Part shown: in pieces, positions 8,507 to 17,081 of the stretch
Position numbering within the stretch: position 1 is the first letter of the stretch
How the letters are laid out: each line of letters opens with the position of its first letter
Origin: Candidatus Gallimonas merdigallinarum
Lineage (GTDB): Bacteria > Bacillota > Clostridia > Christensenellales > Borkfalkiaceae
Length of the DNA: 55,522 nucleotides
Assembly (NCBI GenBank): GCA_904373325.1
Contig: CAJFFP010000011.1
Coordinates: forward strand, 1 to 55,522
Reading direction: 5' to 3'
Translations under genes and position numbers: made by a program
The notes under the pieces: model-generated
Databases searched by the model: none
What the model was told of the DNA's origin: nothing
Seen by the model: the letters and a program-made list of their open reading frames with translations, nothing else

Positions 8507-9781
8507 TTATTCCCCCTTGATCGCGGCGAGGGCGCGTCTGCCGATGTCCCGCCGCATATATGCGTTTTCAAAGTGAATTTTATCTGCCAAGGCGTACGCC
8601 TTGCCGATCGCCTCGCGGAGCGTCGGCGCGGTGGCGACGGCGCCGAGCACTCTTCCGCCCGCCGTCAGGAGCTTCCCGTCTTGCAGCTTTGCGCCCGCCA
8701 CATAGACGGCTTCGTCCCTGCCGACTTCGGGCAGCGCGATCTCGAAGCCCGTATCGTACTTCTTGGGATACCCCTCCGACGCGAGCACGACGCAGCACGC
8801 CGCGCCCTCTTTGAAGCGTACCATGTCCGCGCTGAGGCTGCCGCCGCGCACCGCGAGCATGATTTCGAGAAGATCGGATTGCAGAAGCGGCAGCACGACC
8901 TGCGTTTCGGGATCGCCGAAGCGGCAGTTGTATTCGATGACCTTCGGACCGTCCTTGGTGAGCATCAGCCCGAAGTACAGGCAGCCCTTGAAGGTGCGCC
9001 CCTCGGCGTTCATCGCGCGGATGGTGGGCAGGAAGATCTTCTCCATGCACTCCGCCGCGATCTCCTTCGTGTAGTAAGGATTGGGCGCGACCGTACCCAT
9101 GCCGCCCGTGTTCAGCCCCTCGTCGTTGTCCTTCGCGCGCTTGTGGTCCATGGAAGAGACCATCGGCACGACGGTCTTGCCGTCGGTGAAGGAGAGCACG
9201 GAAACTTCGGGACCCGTGAGAAATTCCTCGACGAGGATCTGATCGCCGCTCGCGCCGAATACGCGGTCGACCATCATTTCCCTGACCGTCTTTTCCGCCT
9301 CTTCAAAGCTGTTCACGATGACCGCGCCCTTGCCGAGCGCAAGCCCGTCCGCCTTGATGACGGTGGGATAGGACGCCGTCTTTAAATACGCGACCGCCGC
9401 GGCGGGGTCGGTGAACGTCTCGCTCGCCGCCGTGGGAATGCCGTACTTTTTCATGAGGTTCTTGGAAAAGACCTTGCTCCCCTCGATGATCGCCGCGTTC
9501 TTGTTGGGTCCGAAGCAGGGTACGCCCGCAGCTTCCAGCGCGTCCACGCAGCCGAGAACGAGCGGATCGTCGGGCGTGACGACGGCGAAATCCACCTTCT
9601 TTTCACGCGCGAACGCGACGATGCCCTGAACGTCCGTCGCCTTGACGGGAACGCACTCCGCGTCCGCCGCGATCCCGCCGTTTCCGGGCAGCGCGTAAAT
9701 CTTGCCCGCCCTTCTGCTTTGCTTCAATGCCTTGATGACGGCGTGTTCTCTGCCGCCGCCGCCTACGACCAAGATGTCCAT
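8507..9781 (-). CDS. purD: Phosphoribosylamine--glycine ligase
   Basis: PurD joins glycine to phosphoribosylamine with ATP, giving GAR. The 424 residues match the family length. The N-terminus MDILVVGGGGREHAVIKAL is the PurD signature, VIKADGLALGKGAVI near residue 140 belongs to the ATP-grasp fold, and EYNCRFGDPETQVVLP near 285 holds the metal- and ATP-binding residues. GAGGT lies ahead of the ATG. It is two bases upstream of purL and is likely translated with it. Confidence 0.97.
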   Translation of the reverse strand: MDILVVGGGGREHAVIKALKQSRRAGKIYALPGNGGIAADAECVPVKATDVQGIVAFAREKKVDFAVVTPDDPLVLGCVDALEAAGVPCFGPNKNAAIIEGSKVFSKNLMKKYGIPTAASETFTDPAAAVAYLKTASYPTVIKADGLALGKGAVIVNSFEEAEKTVREMMVDRVFGASGDQILVEEFLTGPEVSVLSFTDGKTVVPMVSSMDHKRAKDNDEGLNTGGMGTVAPNPYYTKEIAAECMEKIFLPTIRAMNAEGRTFKGCLYFGLMLTKDGPKVIEYNCRFGDPETQVVLPLLQSDLLEIMLAVRGGSLSADMVRFKEGAACCVVLASEGYPKKYDTGFEIALPEVGRDEAVYVAGAKLQDGKLLTAGGRVLGAVATAPTLREAIGKAYALADKIHFENAYMRRDIGRRALAAIKGE

Positions 9782-9877
9782 ACCTTACCTCTGCTGTCTC
9801 GTAAATATCTTTTTTTAAAAGCGTAAGCGCAAACCCCTTTTGCAATGAGTTTGCGCATATATTTTCGTCAGAAAAAC
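9782..9877. other. Short purH/purD gap with one hairpin
   Basis: Ninety-six bases without a gene. The only structure seen is GCGCAAAC/GTTTGCGC (about 9828..9857). It is not related to elements A-C. Confidence 0.5.
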
Positions 9878-11062
9878 TTAGTGGTGGAAGAGGCGCATTC
9901 CCGTGAACGCCATCACCATGTTGTGGCTGTCCGCCGCCTCGATGACGAGATCGTCGCGCACCGAACCGCCCGGCTCGGCAACGTAGCTCACGCCGCTTCT
10001 GAACGCGCGCTCGATGTTGTCGGAGAAGGGGAAGAACGCGTCCGACCCGAGCGAAACGCCCGTGATCGTTTTCAGATACGCCGCCTTCTCCTCCCGCGTG
10101 AAGGGTTCGGGACGGACGGCGAAGTTCTTGCGCCACACGTCGTCGCCGAGCACCTCGTCGGCGTCGTCGGAGAGATACAGGTCGATGATGTTGTTCTTTT
10201 CGGGTCTGCCCACGCCCTCGGCAAATTGCAGCGAGAGCACCTTCTCGTGCTGGCGGAGGTGCCACAGGTCTGCCTTCTGCGCCGCAAGACGGGTGCAGTG
10301 AATGCGCGACTGCTGCCCCGCGCCCACGCCGATCGCCTGCCCGTCCGCCGCAAAGCAGACGGAGTTGGACTGCGTGTATTTGAGCGTGATGAGCGAAATG
10401 ATGAGGTCGACCGCCTTCTCTTCGGGAAGGTTTTTATTTTTTGTGACGATATTTTCAAGCAGCGCGCGGTCGATCTTGAAGTTGTTGCGCCCCTGCTCGA
10501 ACGTAATGCCGAACACCTGCTTGCGCTCGATCTCGGCGGGGACGTAGGAAGGGTCGATCTTCACGATATTGTAGCCGCCCTTGCGCTTCTGTCTGAGGAT
10601 TTCCAGCGCCTTGGGGCTGTACGCGGGCGCGATGACGCCGTCCGAGACCTCGCGGGAGATGATTTTCGCAGTCACTTCGTCGCACTCGTCGGAGAGCGCG
10701 ATCCAATCGCCGAACGAGGACATTCTGTCCGTTCCGCGCGCACGCGCATAGGCGCACGCAAGGGGCGAATCGTCAAGCCCCTCGATGTCGTCCACGAAGC
10801 AGGACTTTTTCAGCGCGGGGGAAAGGACCTTCCCCACCGCCGCGGACGTGGGCGAAACGTGCTTGAAACTCGTCGCCGCGACCATGCCCGTCGCCTCTTT
10901 GATCTCCTTTACAAGCTGCCACGAATTGAACGCGTCCAGAAAGTTGATATACCCCGGTCTGCCGTTTAAGATCTCCACGGGCAGCTCGCTCCCGTCCGCC
11001 ATGAAAATGCGCGCGGGCTTCTGGTTGGGATTGCAGCCGTATTTCAAAGAAAATTCGTTCAT
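9878..11062 (-). CDS. purH: AICAR formyltransferase, PurH C-terminal domain only
   Basis: The protein carries out the penultimate purine step, formylation of AICAR by 10-formyl-THF. The 394 residues correspond to a stand-alone PurH transformylase of the clostridial type, without the N-terminal IMP cyclohydrolase (MGS-like) domain of bifunctional PurH. The catalytic Lys-His pair is visible in ATSFKHVSPTSAAVG near residue 65, and GVIAPAYSPKALEIL and RTDRMSSFGDWIALSD are conserved segments. The missing cyclization is supplied by purO directly upstream. GGAGGT precedes the ATG. The symbol is used in the sense of the purH transformylase domain. Confidence 0.93.
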   Translation of the reverse strand: MNEFSLKYGCNPNQKPARIFMADGSELPVEILNGRPGYINFLDAFNSWQLVKEIKEATGMVAATSFKHVSPTSAAVGKVLSPALKKSCFVDDIEGLDDSPLACAYARARGTDRMSSFGDWIALSDECDEVTAKIISREVSDGVIAPAYSPKALEILRQKRKGGYNIVKIDPSYVPAEIERKQVFGITFEQGRNNFKIDRALLENIVTKNKNLPEEKAVDLIISLITLKYTQSNSVCFAADGQAIGVGAGQQSRIHCTRLAAQKADLWHLRQHEKVLSLQFAEGVGRPEKNNIIDLYLSDDADEVLGDDVWRKNFAVRPEPFTREEKAAYLKTITGVSLGSDAFFPFSDNIERAFRSGVSYVAEPGGSVRDDLVIEAADSHNMVMAFTGMRLFHH

Positions 11063-11126
11063 TGGATTGTGACCTCCGTTATCTTCTCTCGTTATCGAAA
11101 CCGTCGATGGGCGGAAAACCGCCCGC

Positions 11127-11846
11127 TTATTTTTGGAATTTGTTGATGAGCACGCTCTCCGTCTGCCACGTTCTCAGATTGACGGCGCGGACATAGAGCG
11201 AAATTTTGTTGTTCTCGTCGAGGTTCTGCCAGATCTCCTCGGCGAACGCGTTGACGTCGTTGGGGATCGCCACGCGCTCAGGCTCGCCCTCGAACGTCGG
11301 GAGCGGATTGCCGTCCTTTTCATAGGTGTGGATAAAATGCCCCACGCCGTTGACAGGCTCGTAGTCGAACGTGAAACGGTTGCACTTGACGCCCTTGCCG
11401 TCCGCGCTCTTCAAAATGGACATTTCATAGGTGAACCCGCCCTTTTTGAGGTGGAGGATTCCGCTGATACGGGGCGTATAGTTGGGCGCGTCAGGCTCGA
11501 ACGTGCGCGTATTCAGCGCGCAGCGGAAGCACTTGCCCTTTTGCAGATATTCCTCGATGGTGTCCGTCTGGTCGCCGTTGGTGACGATGATGTCGCTCCC
11601 CACCTGCTTGACGGGCGAATAGATGATGAGGGACAGATCTTCCACCTTGCTCTCGTCGAAGGGATAGATCGTCACTTCGTCGCCGTTCTCCACAAAGACG
11701 CGGTTGCGGCTGTTATCGCTTCTGCCCATGATGAAATACGCGAACATTGCCTTGCGGCCGTCCGAACTCTTGCCGATGACGATCCCGCGCCCGGGGTAGG
11801 AATTGCCCGAAAGCGCGCGCTTCATGCTCTTACGTATGTAACCCAT
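11127..11846 (-). CDS. purO: IMP cyclohydrolase, PurO type
   Basis: PurO closes the ring of FAICAR to give IMP, the last step of the pathway. It is best known from archaea and also occurs in some Clostridia beside PurH-domain proteins. The 239-residue product has the family landmarks NSYPGRGIVIGKS, YFIMGRSDNSRNRVF, VTNGDQTDTI and RTFEPDAPNYTPRISG. The ATG at 11846 has an ideal AGGAGG nine bases upstream, so the longer upstream frame is not coding. It sits between purN and the PurH domain protein, exactly where a PurH cyclohydrolase would be missed. Confidence 0.9.
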   Translation of the reverse strand: MGYIRKSMKRALSGNSYPGRGIVIGKSSDGRKAMFAYFIMGRSDNSRNRVFVENGDEVTIYPFDESKVEDLSLIIYSPVKQVGSDIIVTNGDQTDTIEEYLQKGKCFRCALNTRTFEPDAPNYTPRISGILHLKKGGFTYEMSILKSADGKGVKCNRFTFDYEPVNGVGHFIHTYEKDGNPLPTFEGEPERVAIPNDVNAFAEEIWQNLDENNKISLYVRAVNLRTWQTESVLINKFQK

Positions 11847-12173
11847 ATAAAAATCCTCCTTAAATATGTTCACGAATTTTCTCGCCCAAAGGTGCGACAA
11901 AATTCCGTGATTTGAGAGGGAAGTTGCGGGCGCGCCTTCGGCTGACCGCACCTCCCTCTCTTTGCGCGAACCCTAAGGGCTTACAATTATAGTTCGCGCA
12001 AATTCACACCTACCTGAAAGCCGCGTGAGCGGCAAATTGGGGCATACTGCGCAGGGAAACCCTGCTTGTATCTGTAATTTATAACAAAAGGCATAACAAG
12101 TGAAGCCTTTTGCCACATATTTATAACAGATTCACGAATTTTTCCGCTCAAAGAGACAACGCAATTCGTGAAT
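11847..12173. repeat. Structured intergenic element B (purN/purO gap)
   Basis: No gene lies here apart from the purO ribosome binding site. The element is inverted relative to A and C. Both ends carry hairpins: CACGAATTTT/AAAATTCCGTG (11871..11909) and ATTCACGAATT/AATTCGTGAAT (12130..12173), the latter touching the purN stop. Inside are an 11-bp stem TTTGCGCGAAC/GTTCGCGCAAA (11961..12002), the conserved block ATTCACACCTACCTGAAAG (12002..12020), CCGC-GTGA-GCGG (12021..12032), GCAGGG/CCCTGC (12051..12065) and CAAAAGGC/GCCTTTTG (12085..12112). Confidence 0.75.
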
Positions 12174-12782
12174 CTATCTCTGCAACAGTTTTTTGCAGAC
12201 GATCTCCGCCGCGGCGGGAAGAATTTTCCACTCCGCTTCGCGCATGACGCGCTTTTGCAGCGTTTCGGGCGTATCGCCCTCTTCCACGTTCACCGCCTTC
12301 TGCAAGATGATCGGTCCGCCGTCGCACACTTCATTGACGTAATGCACCGTTGCGCCCGTCACCTTCACGCCGCGCGCAAGCGCAGCCTCATGTACTTTCA
12401 GCCCGTAAAACCCGGGGCCGCAGAAACTCGGAATGAGCGACGGATGCACGTTGATGATGCGGTTTTCAAACGCCCGCGTGAACTTTTCGCTCAGAATGGT
12501 CATGAAACCCGCCAGAATGACTAGCCCGATCTTCTTTTCCTGCAATACGGAGAGAATTTTCTCCTCGCGTTCCGCGCGGGACGGAACGGCTTTCCGATCG
12601 AACACGGCGGTCTCGACGCCCGCCTTTGCGGCGCGTTCGAGCGCGTACGCGGAGGCGTTGTCCGAGACGACGAGCACGACTTCCCCCGAGGGGATCGCGC
12701 CTGCCGCGGCGCTGTCGAGAATCGCCTGCAAGTTGGTGCCGCCGCCCGAACAGAGAACGGCGATCGGAACCTTTTTCAGCAC
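12174..12782 (-). CDS. purN: Phosphoribosylglycinamide formyltransferase
   Basis: PurN formylates GAR with 10-formyl-THF. The 202-residue length is typical. [16 protein letters not shown] is the phosphate-binding start. The catalytic Asn-His-Asp set is visible as [18 protein letters not shown] near residues 105-122 and [16 protein letters not shown] near 135-150. The start is GTG at 12782 inside the purM end (7-bp overlap), with GGGGTG in front, which indicates coupled translation. Confidence 0.96.
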   Translation of the reverse strand: MLKKVPIAVLCSGGGTNLQAILDSAAAGAIPSGEVVLVVSDNASAYALERAAKAGVETAVFDRKAVPSRAEREEKILSVLQEKKIGLVILAGFMTILSEKFTRAFENRIINVHPSLIPSFCGPGFYGLKVHEAALARGVKVTGATVHYVNEVCDGGPIILQKAVNVEEGDTPETLQKRVMREAEWKILPAAAEIVCKKLLQR

Positions 12783-13813
12783 AGAATCACCCCGTCGTCG
12801 CTCTTCACGATCTCGCCGAGCACGTAGGCGTCCTCTCCGTTCGCTTTGAGCACGGAAATCGCCTTCTCGACGTCCTCTTTCGCGACGACGATGCTCATAC
12901 CCACGCCCATGTTGAACGTGTTGAACATATCGTGTTCGGAGACGTTCCCCTTCTTCTGAATGAGATCGAAGATCGGAAGCACCTTGACGTCCGCTCTCTT
13001 AATTTTCACGCCCAGCCCCTTGGGGATAGAGCGGGGCATATTCTCGTAGAATCCGCCGCCCGTAATGTGCGAAATGCCCTTGACTTCCACTTCTTTCAAA
13101 AGCGCGAGCACGGGTTTTACGTAAATTTCGGTGGGCGTGAGCAGAACTTCGCCCAGCGACTTGCCGCCAAGCTCCTCCACGGGCGCGGCGAGGTCGCAAT
13201 GCTCCACGTCAAACACCTTTCTGACGAGGGAGAAGCCGTTGGAATGCACGCCGCTCGAAGGCAGCGCGAGCATCACGTCGCCCGCCTTCATGCGGGTATT
13301 GTCGATGACCTTTTCCGCGTCAACCACGCCGACCGCGAAGCCTGCGAGGTCGTACTCCTCTTCGGGCATCAGCCCGGGATGCTCGGCAGTCTCGCCGCCG
13401 ACGAGCGCGCAGCCCGCGCGCACGCACCCTTCCGCAACGCCGCCCACGATCGCGGCGATCTTCTCGGGGAAGTTTCTGCCGCAGGCGATATAGTCGAGAA
13501 AGACGATGGGCTTCGCGCCGCAGCAGACGATGTCGTTCACGCACATGGCGACGCAGTCGATCCCCACCGTGTCGTGTTTATCCATGAGGAACGCGAGCTT
13601 GATCTTCGTGCCGACGCCGTCCGTTCCCGAGACGAGCATGGGCTTTTTCATGCCCGCGACGTCAAGCGGGAACAGCCCGCCGAAGCCGCCGATGTCCGCC
13701 TTGCCCTCGGGCATGGTACGGGCAACGTGCTTTTTCATCAGCTCGACCGCCTTATATCCTGCGGTAATGTCTACGCCCGCTTCTTTGTAGCTTTCGGAAT
13801 AACTCTTTTCCAT
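12776..13813 (-). CDS. purM: Phosphoribosylformylglycinamidine cyclo-ligase
   Basis: PurM closes the imidazole ring of FGAM to AIR using ATP. The 345 residues are the usual length. The N-terminus [19 protein letters not shown], the segment [16 protein letters not shown] near 60 and [20 protein letters not shown] near 250 are typical of the AIRS superfamily. AGGAG lies ahead of the ATG. It is separated from purF by structured element C and overlaps purN downstream. Confidence 0.97.
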   Translation of the reverse strand: MEKSYSESYKEAGVDITAGYKAVELMKKHVARTMPEGKADIGGFGGLFPLDVAGMKKPMLVSGTDGVGTKIKLAFLMDKHDTVGIDCVAMCVNDIVCCGAKPIVFLDYIACGRNFPEKIAAIVGGVAEGCVRAGCALVGGETAEHPGLMPEEEYDLAGFAVGVVDAEKVIDNTRMKAGDVMLALPSSGVHSNGFSLVRKVFDVEHCDLAAPVEELGGKSLGEVLLTPTEIYVKPVLALLKEVEVKGISHITGGGFYENMPRSIPKGLGVKIKRADVKVLPIFDLIQKKGNVSEHDMFNTFNMGVGMSIVVAKEDVEKAISVLKANGEDAYVLGEIVKSDDGVILC

Positions 13814-14117
13814 GGAAATCTCCTGTTTGTATTATGATGACCGAATTTACTTCATAACGCACGGAAATTCTTTTCATCAGTAAGGAAAGACTTCCGTGAA
13901 CTCAGCCACAAATCATGTCCGCAAGGAAGGTTGCCTTCCGCAGCGGAACCCTATTTGCGCACACCTGCGCTTTCGCGGAAAGCGTGAAGGCGGCGATGCT
14001 ATACTGTTGCCATCTCGCCGCCGAGAGAAAACACGCGGTCAGCCACAGGCGTACCCGCGGGTTGTCTCTCAACATCACGACTTTTTTCCGCGTCAGTTCG
14101 CGGAAAAAAGTGTGAAC
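13814..14117. repeat. Structured intergenic element C (purF/purM gap)
   Basis: No gene lies in this 304-bp gap beyond the purM ribosome binding site. It has a terminal hairpin CACGGAA/TTCCGTG (13860..13898), GGAAGG/CCTTCC (13925..13939) and an 8-bp stem GGCGGCGA/TCGCCGCC (13989..14022). A perfect 13-bp stem, ACTTTTTTCCGCG with CGCGGAAAAAAGT (14080..14111), lies six bases from the purF stop. The same order of modules, in the same orientation, is seen in element A with different but pairing bases. Confidence 0.7.
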
Positions 14118-15581
14118 CTAACTTTTCTTCTGGAACTTGGGGTTCTCGCTGATGGGACGCCCGACGATGGGTCTCTGCTCGAAACGGTCTTTGCCCGCAG
14201 ACTGCGGGATCTCGGTGGGATATACGCCGTCGAAGCAGGCGCAGCAGAAGCCCGAACCGTCGCCGCCGGCAAGCAAGCGGGCGTGCTCGATATCGAGATA
14301 CCCGACGGAATCCGCGCCGATGATCTGCGCAATCTCCTCGGTGGTGTGGTGGCAGGCGATGAGGTTCTCGCGCGAGTCAATGTCCGTACCGTAATAGCAG
14401 GGATTGAGGAACTTGGGCGCGGAGGAGAGGAAATGCACCTCGGTCGCGCCCGCGTCGCGCAGCTGCTTGACGATGGGACGGCTCGTCGTGCCGCGGACGA
14501 TGGAGTCGTCCACGAGAATGACGCGCTTGCCGCGCACCGCGGAGGCGATGACGTTGAGCTTGATCTTGACTCTGTCCTCGCGCATCTTCTGATCGGGCGC
14601 GATGAACGTTCTGCCGATATATTTGTTTTTCAGAAATCCGATGCCGTAGGGAATGCCCGAAGCCTGCGCGTAGCCGAGCGCCGCATCCAGACCCGAATCG
14701 GGAACGCCGACGACGATATCCGCGTCGATCTTATATTTTTCCGCAAGGAACGCGCCCGCGCGCTTTCTCGCGTCGTGCACATAGCAGCCGTCGATCTCCG
14801 AATCGGGGCGCGCCGTGTAGAAGTACTCGAACACGCAGAACGCCTTCTTCCCGCCGCAGTGCGAGGTATCGTTCTTGATGCCGTCTTTGGTGATGACGAG
14901 CATTTCGCCCGGCTCGATCTCGCGCACCTTGTGCCCCCCAACCGCGTTGAGCGCGCAGGACTCGGAAGCGATCAGATAGCTCCCGTCGTCGCGCTTGCCG
15001 AAGCAGAGCGGGCGGAAGCCGTGCGGGTCGCGCGCGGCGATGAGCTTGGAGGGCGACATGACGACGAGCGAATACGCCCCTTTGAGCTTGTTCATCGCGG
15101 CGAGCACCGCCTCTTCGATGGAACGGGCCCTGACGCGCTCGCGGGTGATCACGTAGGCGATGACTTCGGTATCCGAGGTCGTGTGGAAGATGCAGCCCTC
15201 GTTTTCAAGCTCGGCTCTCAGCTCCGTCGCGTTGATGAGGTTGCCGTTGTGCGCAAGCGCCATGTTTCCTTTGAGGTGGTTGACGACGATGGGCTGCGCG
15301 TTCTCTCTTCCGCTCGTGCCCGTCGTGCCGTAGCGCACGTGCCCGATCGCCATGTTGCCGAGCCCGAGTTTGTTGAGTACGTCGGACGTGAAAATATCGT
15401 TAACGAGACCGACGTCTTTATACGCATTGAACACGCCGTCGTTGTTGACGACGATGCCCGCGGACTCCTGCCCGCGGTGTTGGAGCGCAAACAACGCATA
15501 GTAAGCCGTGGAAGCGACCTTCTGCGCCTCGGGCGCAAAAATGCCGAACACGCCGCATTCTTCGTGAATTTCGTGCTCCAT
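14118..15581 (-). CDS. purF: Amidophosphoribosyltransferase
   Basis: PurF catalyses the committed step, PRPP plus glutamine to phosphoribosylamine. The 487-residue protein starts MEHEIHEECGVFGIF. Cys9 becomes the N-terminal glutaminase nucleophile after removal of a short propeptide, as in Bacillus-type PurF. The PRPP loop RVILVDDSIVRGTTS is near residue 350. Clustered Cys (HCGGKKAFCVFEY, IACHH and FCCACFDGVYP) fit the oxygen-sensitive 4Fe-4S form. The ATG at 15581, with GGGGAG upstream, preserves the propeptide. It lies 8 bp after purC. Family regulation is by AMP/GMP feedback. Confidence 0.97.
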   Translation of the reverse strand: MEHEIHEECGVFGIFAPEAQKVASTAYYALFALQHRGQESAGIVVNNDGVFNAYKDVGLVNDIFTSDVLNKLGLGNMAIGHVRYGTTGTSGRENAQPIVVNHLKGNMALAHNGNLINATELRAELENEGCIFHTTSDTEVIAYVITRERVRARSIEEAVLAAMNKLKGAYSLVVMSPSKLIAARDPHGFRPLCFGKRDDGSYLIASESCALNAVGGHKVREIEPGEMLVITKDGIKNDTSHCGGKKAFCVFEYFYTARPDSEIDGCYVHDARKRAGAFLAEKYKIDADIVVGVPDSGLDAALGYAQASGIPYGIGFLKNKYIGRTFIAPDQKMREDRVKIKLNVIASAVRGKRVILVDDSIVRGTTSRPIVKQLRDAGATEVHFLSSAPKFLNPCYYGTDIDSRENLIACHHTTEEIAQIIGADSVGYLDIEHARLLAGGDGSGFCCACFDGVYPTEIPQSAGKDRFEQRPIVGRPISENPKFQKKS

Positions 15582-15588
15582 ATGCAGG

Positions 15589-16302
15589 TTACTCCCCTTT
15601 CGTGACGCGCTTGAAGATTTCCGCATACGCGTCCTCTACGCCGCCCATATCGCGGCGGAATCTGTCTTTATCCAGCTTCTCGTTGGTCTTTGCGTCCCAG
15701 AAGCGGCAGGTATCGGGGCTGATCTCGTCGGCAAGCACGATGGTGCCGTCGGGAAGGCGGCCGAACTCCAACTTGAAGTCGATGAGCTTCACGCCGAGGT
15801 GCAGGAAGTACGCTTTGAGCACTTCGTTGACCTTGAACGCATATTTTTTGATCGTCTCGATCTCCTCTTTGGTGGCGAGGTGGAGCGCCAAAGCGTGATA
15901 GGAGTTGATGAGCGGGTCGCCGAGGTCGTCGTTCTTGTACGAGAACTCGATGGTGGGCTCGTCAAAGACGATCCCCTCCTCCACGCCGTAACGCTTTGCG
16001 AACGAACCTGCGGAAACGTTGCGGATGATGACTTCGAGCGGAACGATCTTCACTTTTTTGACGACGGTGTCGCGGTCGGAAAGCTCCTCGACGAAGTGGG
16101 TGGGAACGCCCGCCTTTTCGAGGATCTGCATGAGCATATTCGTCATGCGGTTGTTTACGACGCCCTTGCCCGCGATCGTGCCCTTTTTAAGCCCGTTGAA
16201 CGCGGTCGCGTCGTCCTTGTACGAGACGATGCACAGGTTCTCGTCCGTCGTTGCGTAAACTTTCTTCGCCTTGCCTTCGTAGAGCTGAACGGTCTTTTCC
16301 AT
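15589..16302 (-). CDS. purC: SAICAR synthetase
   Basis: PurC adds aspartate to CAIR using ATP. The 237-residue protein has the family start [16 protein letters not shown], then [33 protein letters not shown] near residue 95 and [10 protein letters not shown] near 180 followed by [14 protein letters not shown] are also typical. AGGAG is well placed before the ATG at 16302. It is second in the operon and 32 bp behind purE. Confidence 0.97.
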   Translation of the reverse strand: MEKTVQLYEGKAKKVYATTDENLCIVSYKDDATAFNGLKKGTIAGKGVVNNRMTNMLMQILEKAGVPTHFVEELSDRDTVVKKVKIVPLEVIIRNVSAGSFAKRYGVEEGIVFDEPTIEFSYKNDDLGDPLINSYHALALHLATKEEIETIKKYAFKVNEVLKAYFLHLGVKLIDFKLEFGRLPDGTIVLADEISPDTCRFWDAKTNEKLDKDRFRRDMGGVEDAYAEIFKRVTKGE

Positions 16303-16334
16303 TGTCTGTATCTCCTTAACTTCCAAAAAATTTT

Positions 16335-16829
16335 TTACTTGTTGTATTTTGCGGCGATCTCCGCGTCCTTTTTGAGCACCTTCTCCGTTGCCGCGCGGCG
16401 CGCGTCGAGCAGCTTGTCCGCAAGCGACGGCTCGGAAACGGCGAGGATCTGCACCGCAAGCAGCGCCGCGTTCTGCGCGCCGTCGATGGCGACGGTCGCC
16501 ACGGGAATGCCCGCGGGCATCTGCACCGTGGAGAGGAGCGCGTCAAGCCCGTCGAGCGTGGAGCTCTTTACGGGAATGCCGATGACGGGCAGAACGGTGT
16601 TCGCCGCAAGCGAACCCGCAAGGTGCGCCGCTTTGCCCGCCGCCGCGATGATCGCGCCGAACCCGTTCTCCGCCGCGCTCTGCGCGAAGGACTTCGCCTC
16701 TACGGGCGTGCGGTGTGCGGAATATACGTGTACTTCGTAGGGAACGCCGTACTCCTCAAAGACGGAAAACGCCTTTTCTACGACGGGAAGATCGCTGTCG
16801 CTTCCCATAATGACTGCTACTTTTTTCAT
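16335..16829 (-). CDS. purE: N5-carboxyaminoimidazole ribonucleotide mutase
   Basis: PurE isomerises N5-CAIR to CAIR (class I), or carboxylates AIR (class II). The 164 residues include the phosphate loop [11 protein letters not shown] and [14 protein letters not shown]. The loop is [14 protein letters not shown] where classic class I has MAAHLPG, so Lys and Ala replace Met and Pro. The rest favours class I. No purK is seen in the window. The ATG at 16829 has GGAGG seven bases upstream. It is the first gene of the operon, behind a 160-nt leader. Confidence 0.95.
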   Translation of the reverse strand: MKKVAVIMGSDSDLPVVEKAFSVFEEYGVPYEVHVYSAHRTPVEAKSFAQSAAENGFGAIIAAAGKAAHLAGSLAANTVLPVIGIPVKSSTLDGLDALLSTVQMPAGIPVATVAIDGAQNAALLAVQILAVSEPSLADKLLDARRAATEKVLKKDAEIAAKYNK

Positions 16830-16990
16830 CTCGTTGCCTCCGTAAAGCGGGCGCACCCGCGTATTGACGTAAATTCTCCGAAAAATATGAAAAGGAGCAG
16901 TTTCTTTCTATGCGAAAAAAACTGCCGTGCGAACCCCTATTCCATTGAGTCATCTTCTGCTTTGCGGCAGAAATATACCGCTCTTTTCAT
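16830..16990 (-). promoter_or_regulatory. Purine operon leader with attenuator-like pairings
   Basis: The leader between the predicted +1 (about 16990) and purE can form three overlapping structures. One is a local hairpin TTCTGC/GCAGAA (16972..16955). The second is CTGCCG (16970..16965) pairing with CGGCAG (16927..16922). The third is a hairpin GCAGTTT/AAACTGC (16925..16897) followed by CTCCTTTT and TTTTT. The second excludes both others, the usual logic of a terminator/antiterminator switch. I could not match it to the guanine, PRPP or ZTP riboswitch consensus. The pairings are seen in the sequence; regulation is inferred. Confidence 0.5.
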
Positions 16991-16996
16991 AACAAC

Positions 16997-17025
16997 ATTA
17001 TAACAATTTTCCCCTGCCCCGTCAA
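16997..17025 (-). promoter_or_regulatory. Promoter of the purine operon
   Basis: TTGACG (17025..17020), 17-bp spacer, TATAAT (17002..16997) on the minus strand. It is near consensus and is the only strong promoter seen ahead of purE. Confidence 0.9.
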
Positions 17026-17081
17026 GCGTTCGCGTAAATATTCTCGCGATTTTTCCGCAAGGGAACCTTCTCCGCCGCAGC

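Noticed and set aside
9878..11062. PurH that has lost its N-terminal domain by frameshift
   Set aside because: It has its own ATG and ribosome binding site, matches the stand-alone transformylase, and purO fills the missing step.
16756..16953. Leader peptide gene in the purE leader (ATG at 16953)
   Set aside because: It has only a weak ribosome binding site and runs on into purE out of frame, with no codon bias suggesting attenuation by a particular amino acid.
16830..16990. Guanine, PRPP or ZTP riboswitch ahead of purE
   Set aside because: The conserved cores of these classes could not be recognised by eye. A covariance-model search would be decisive.
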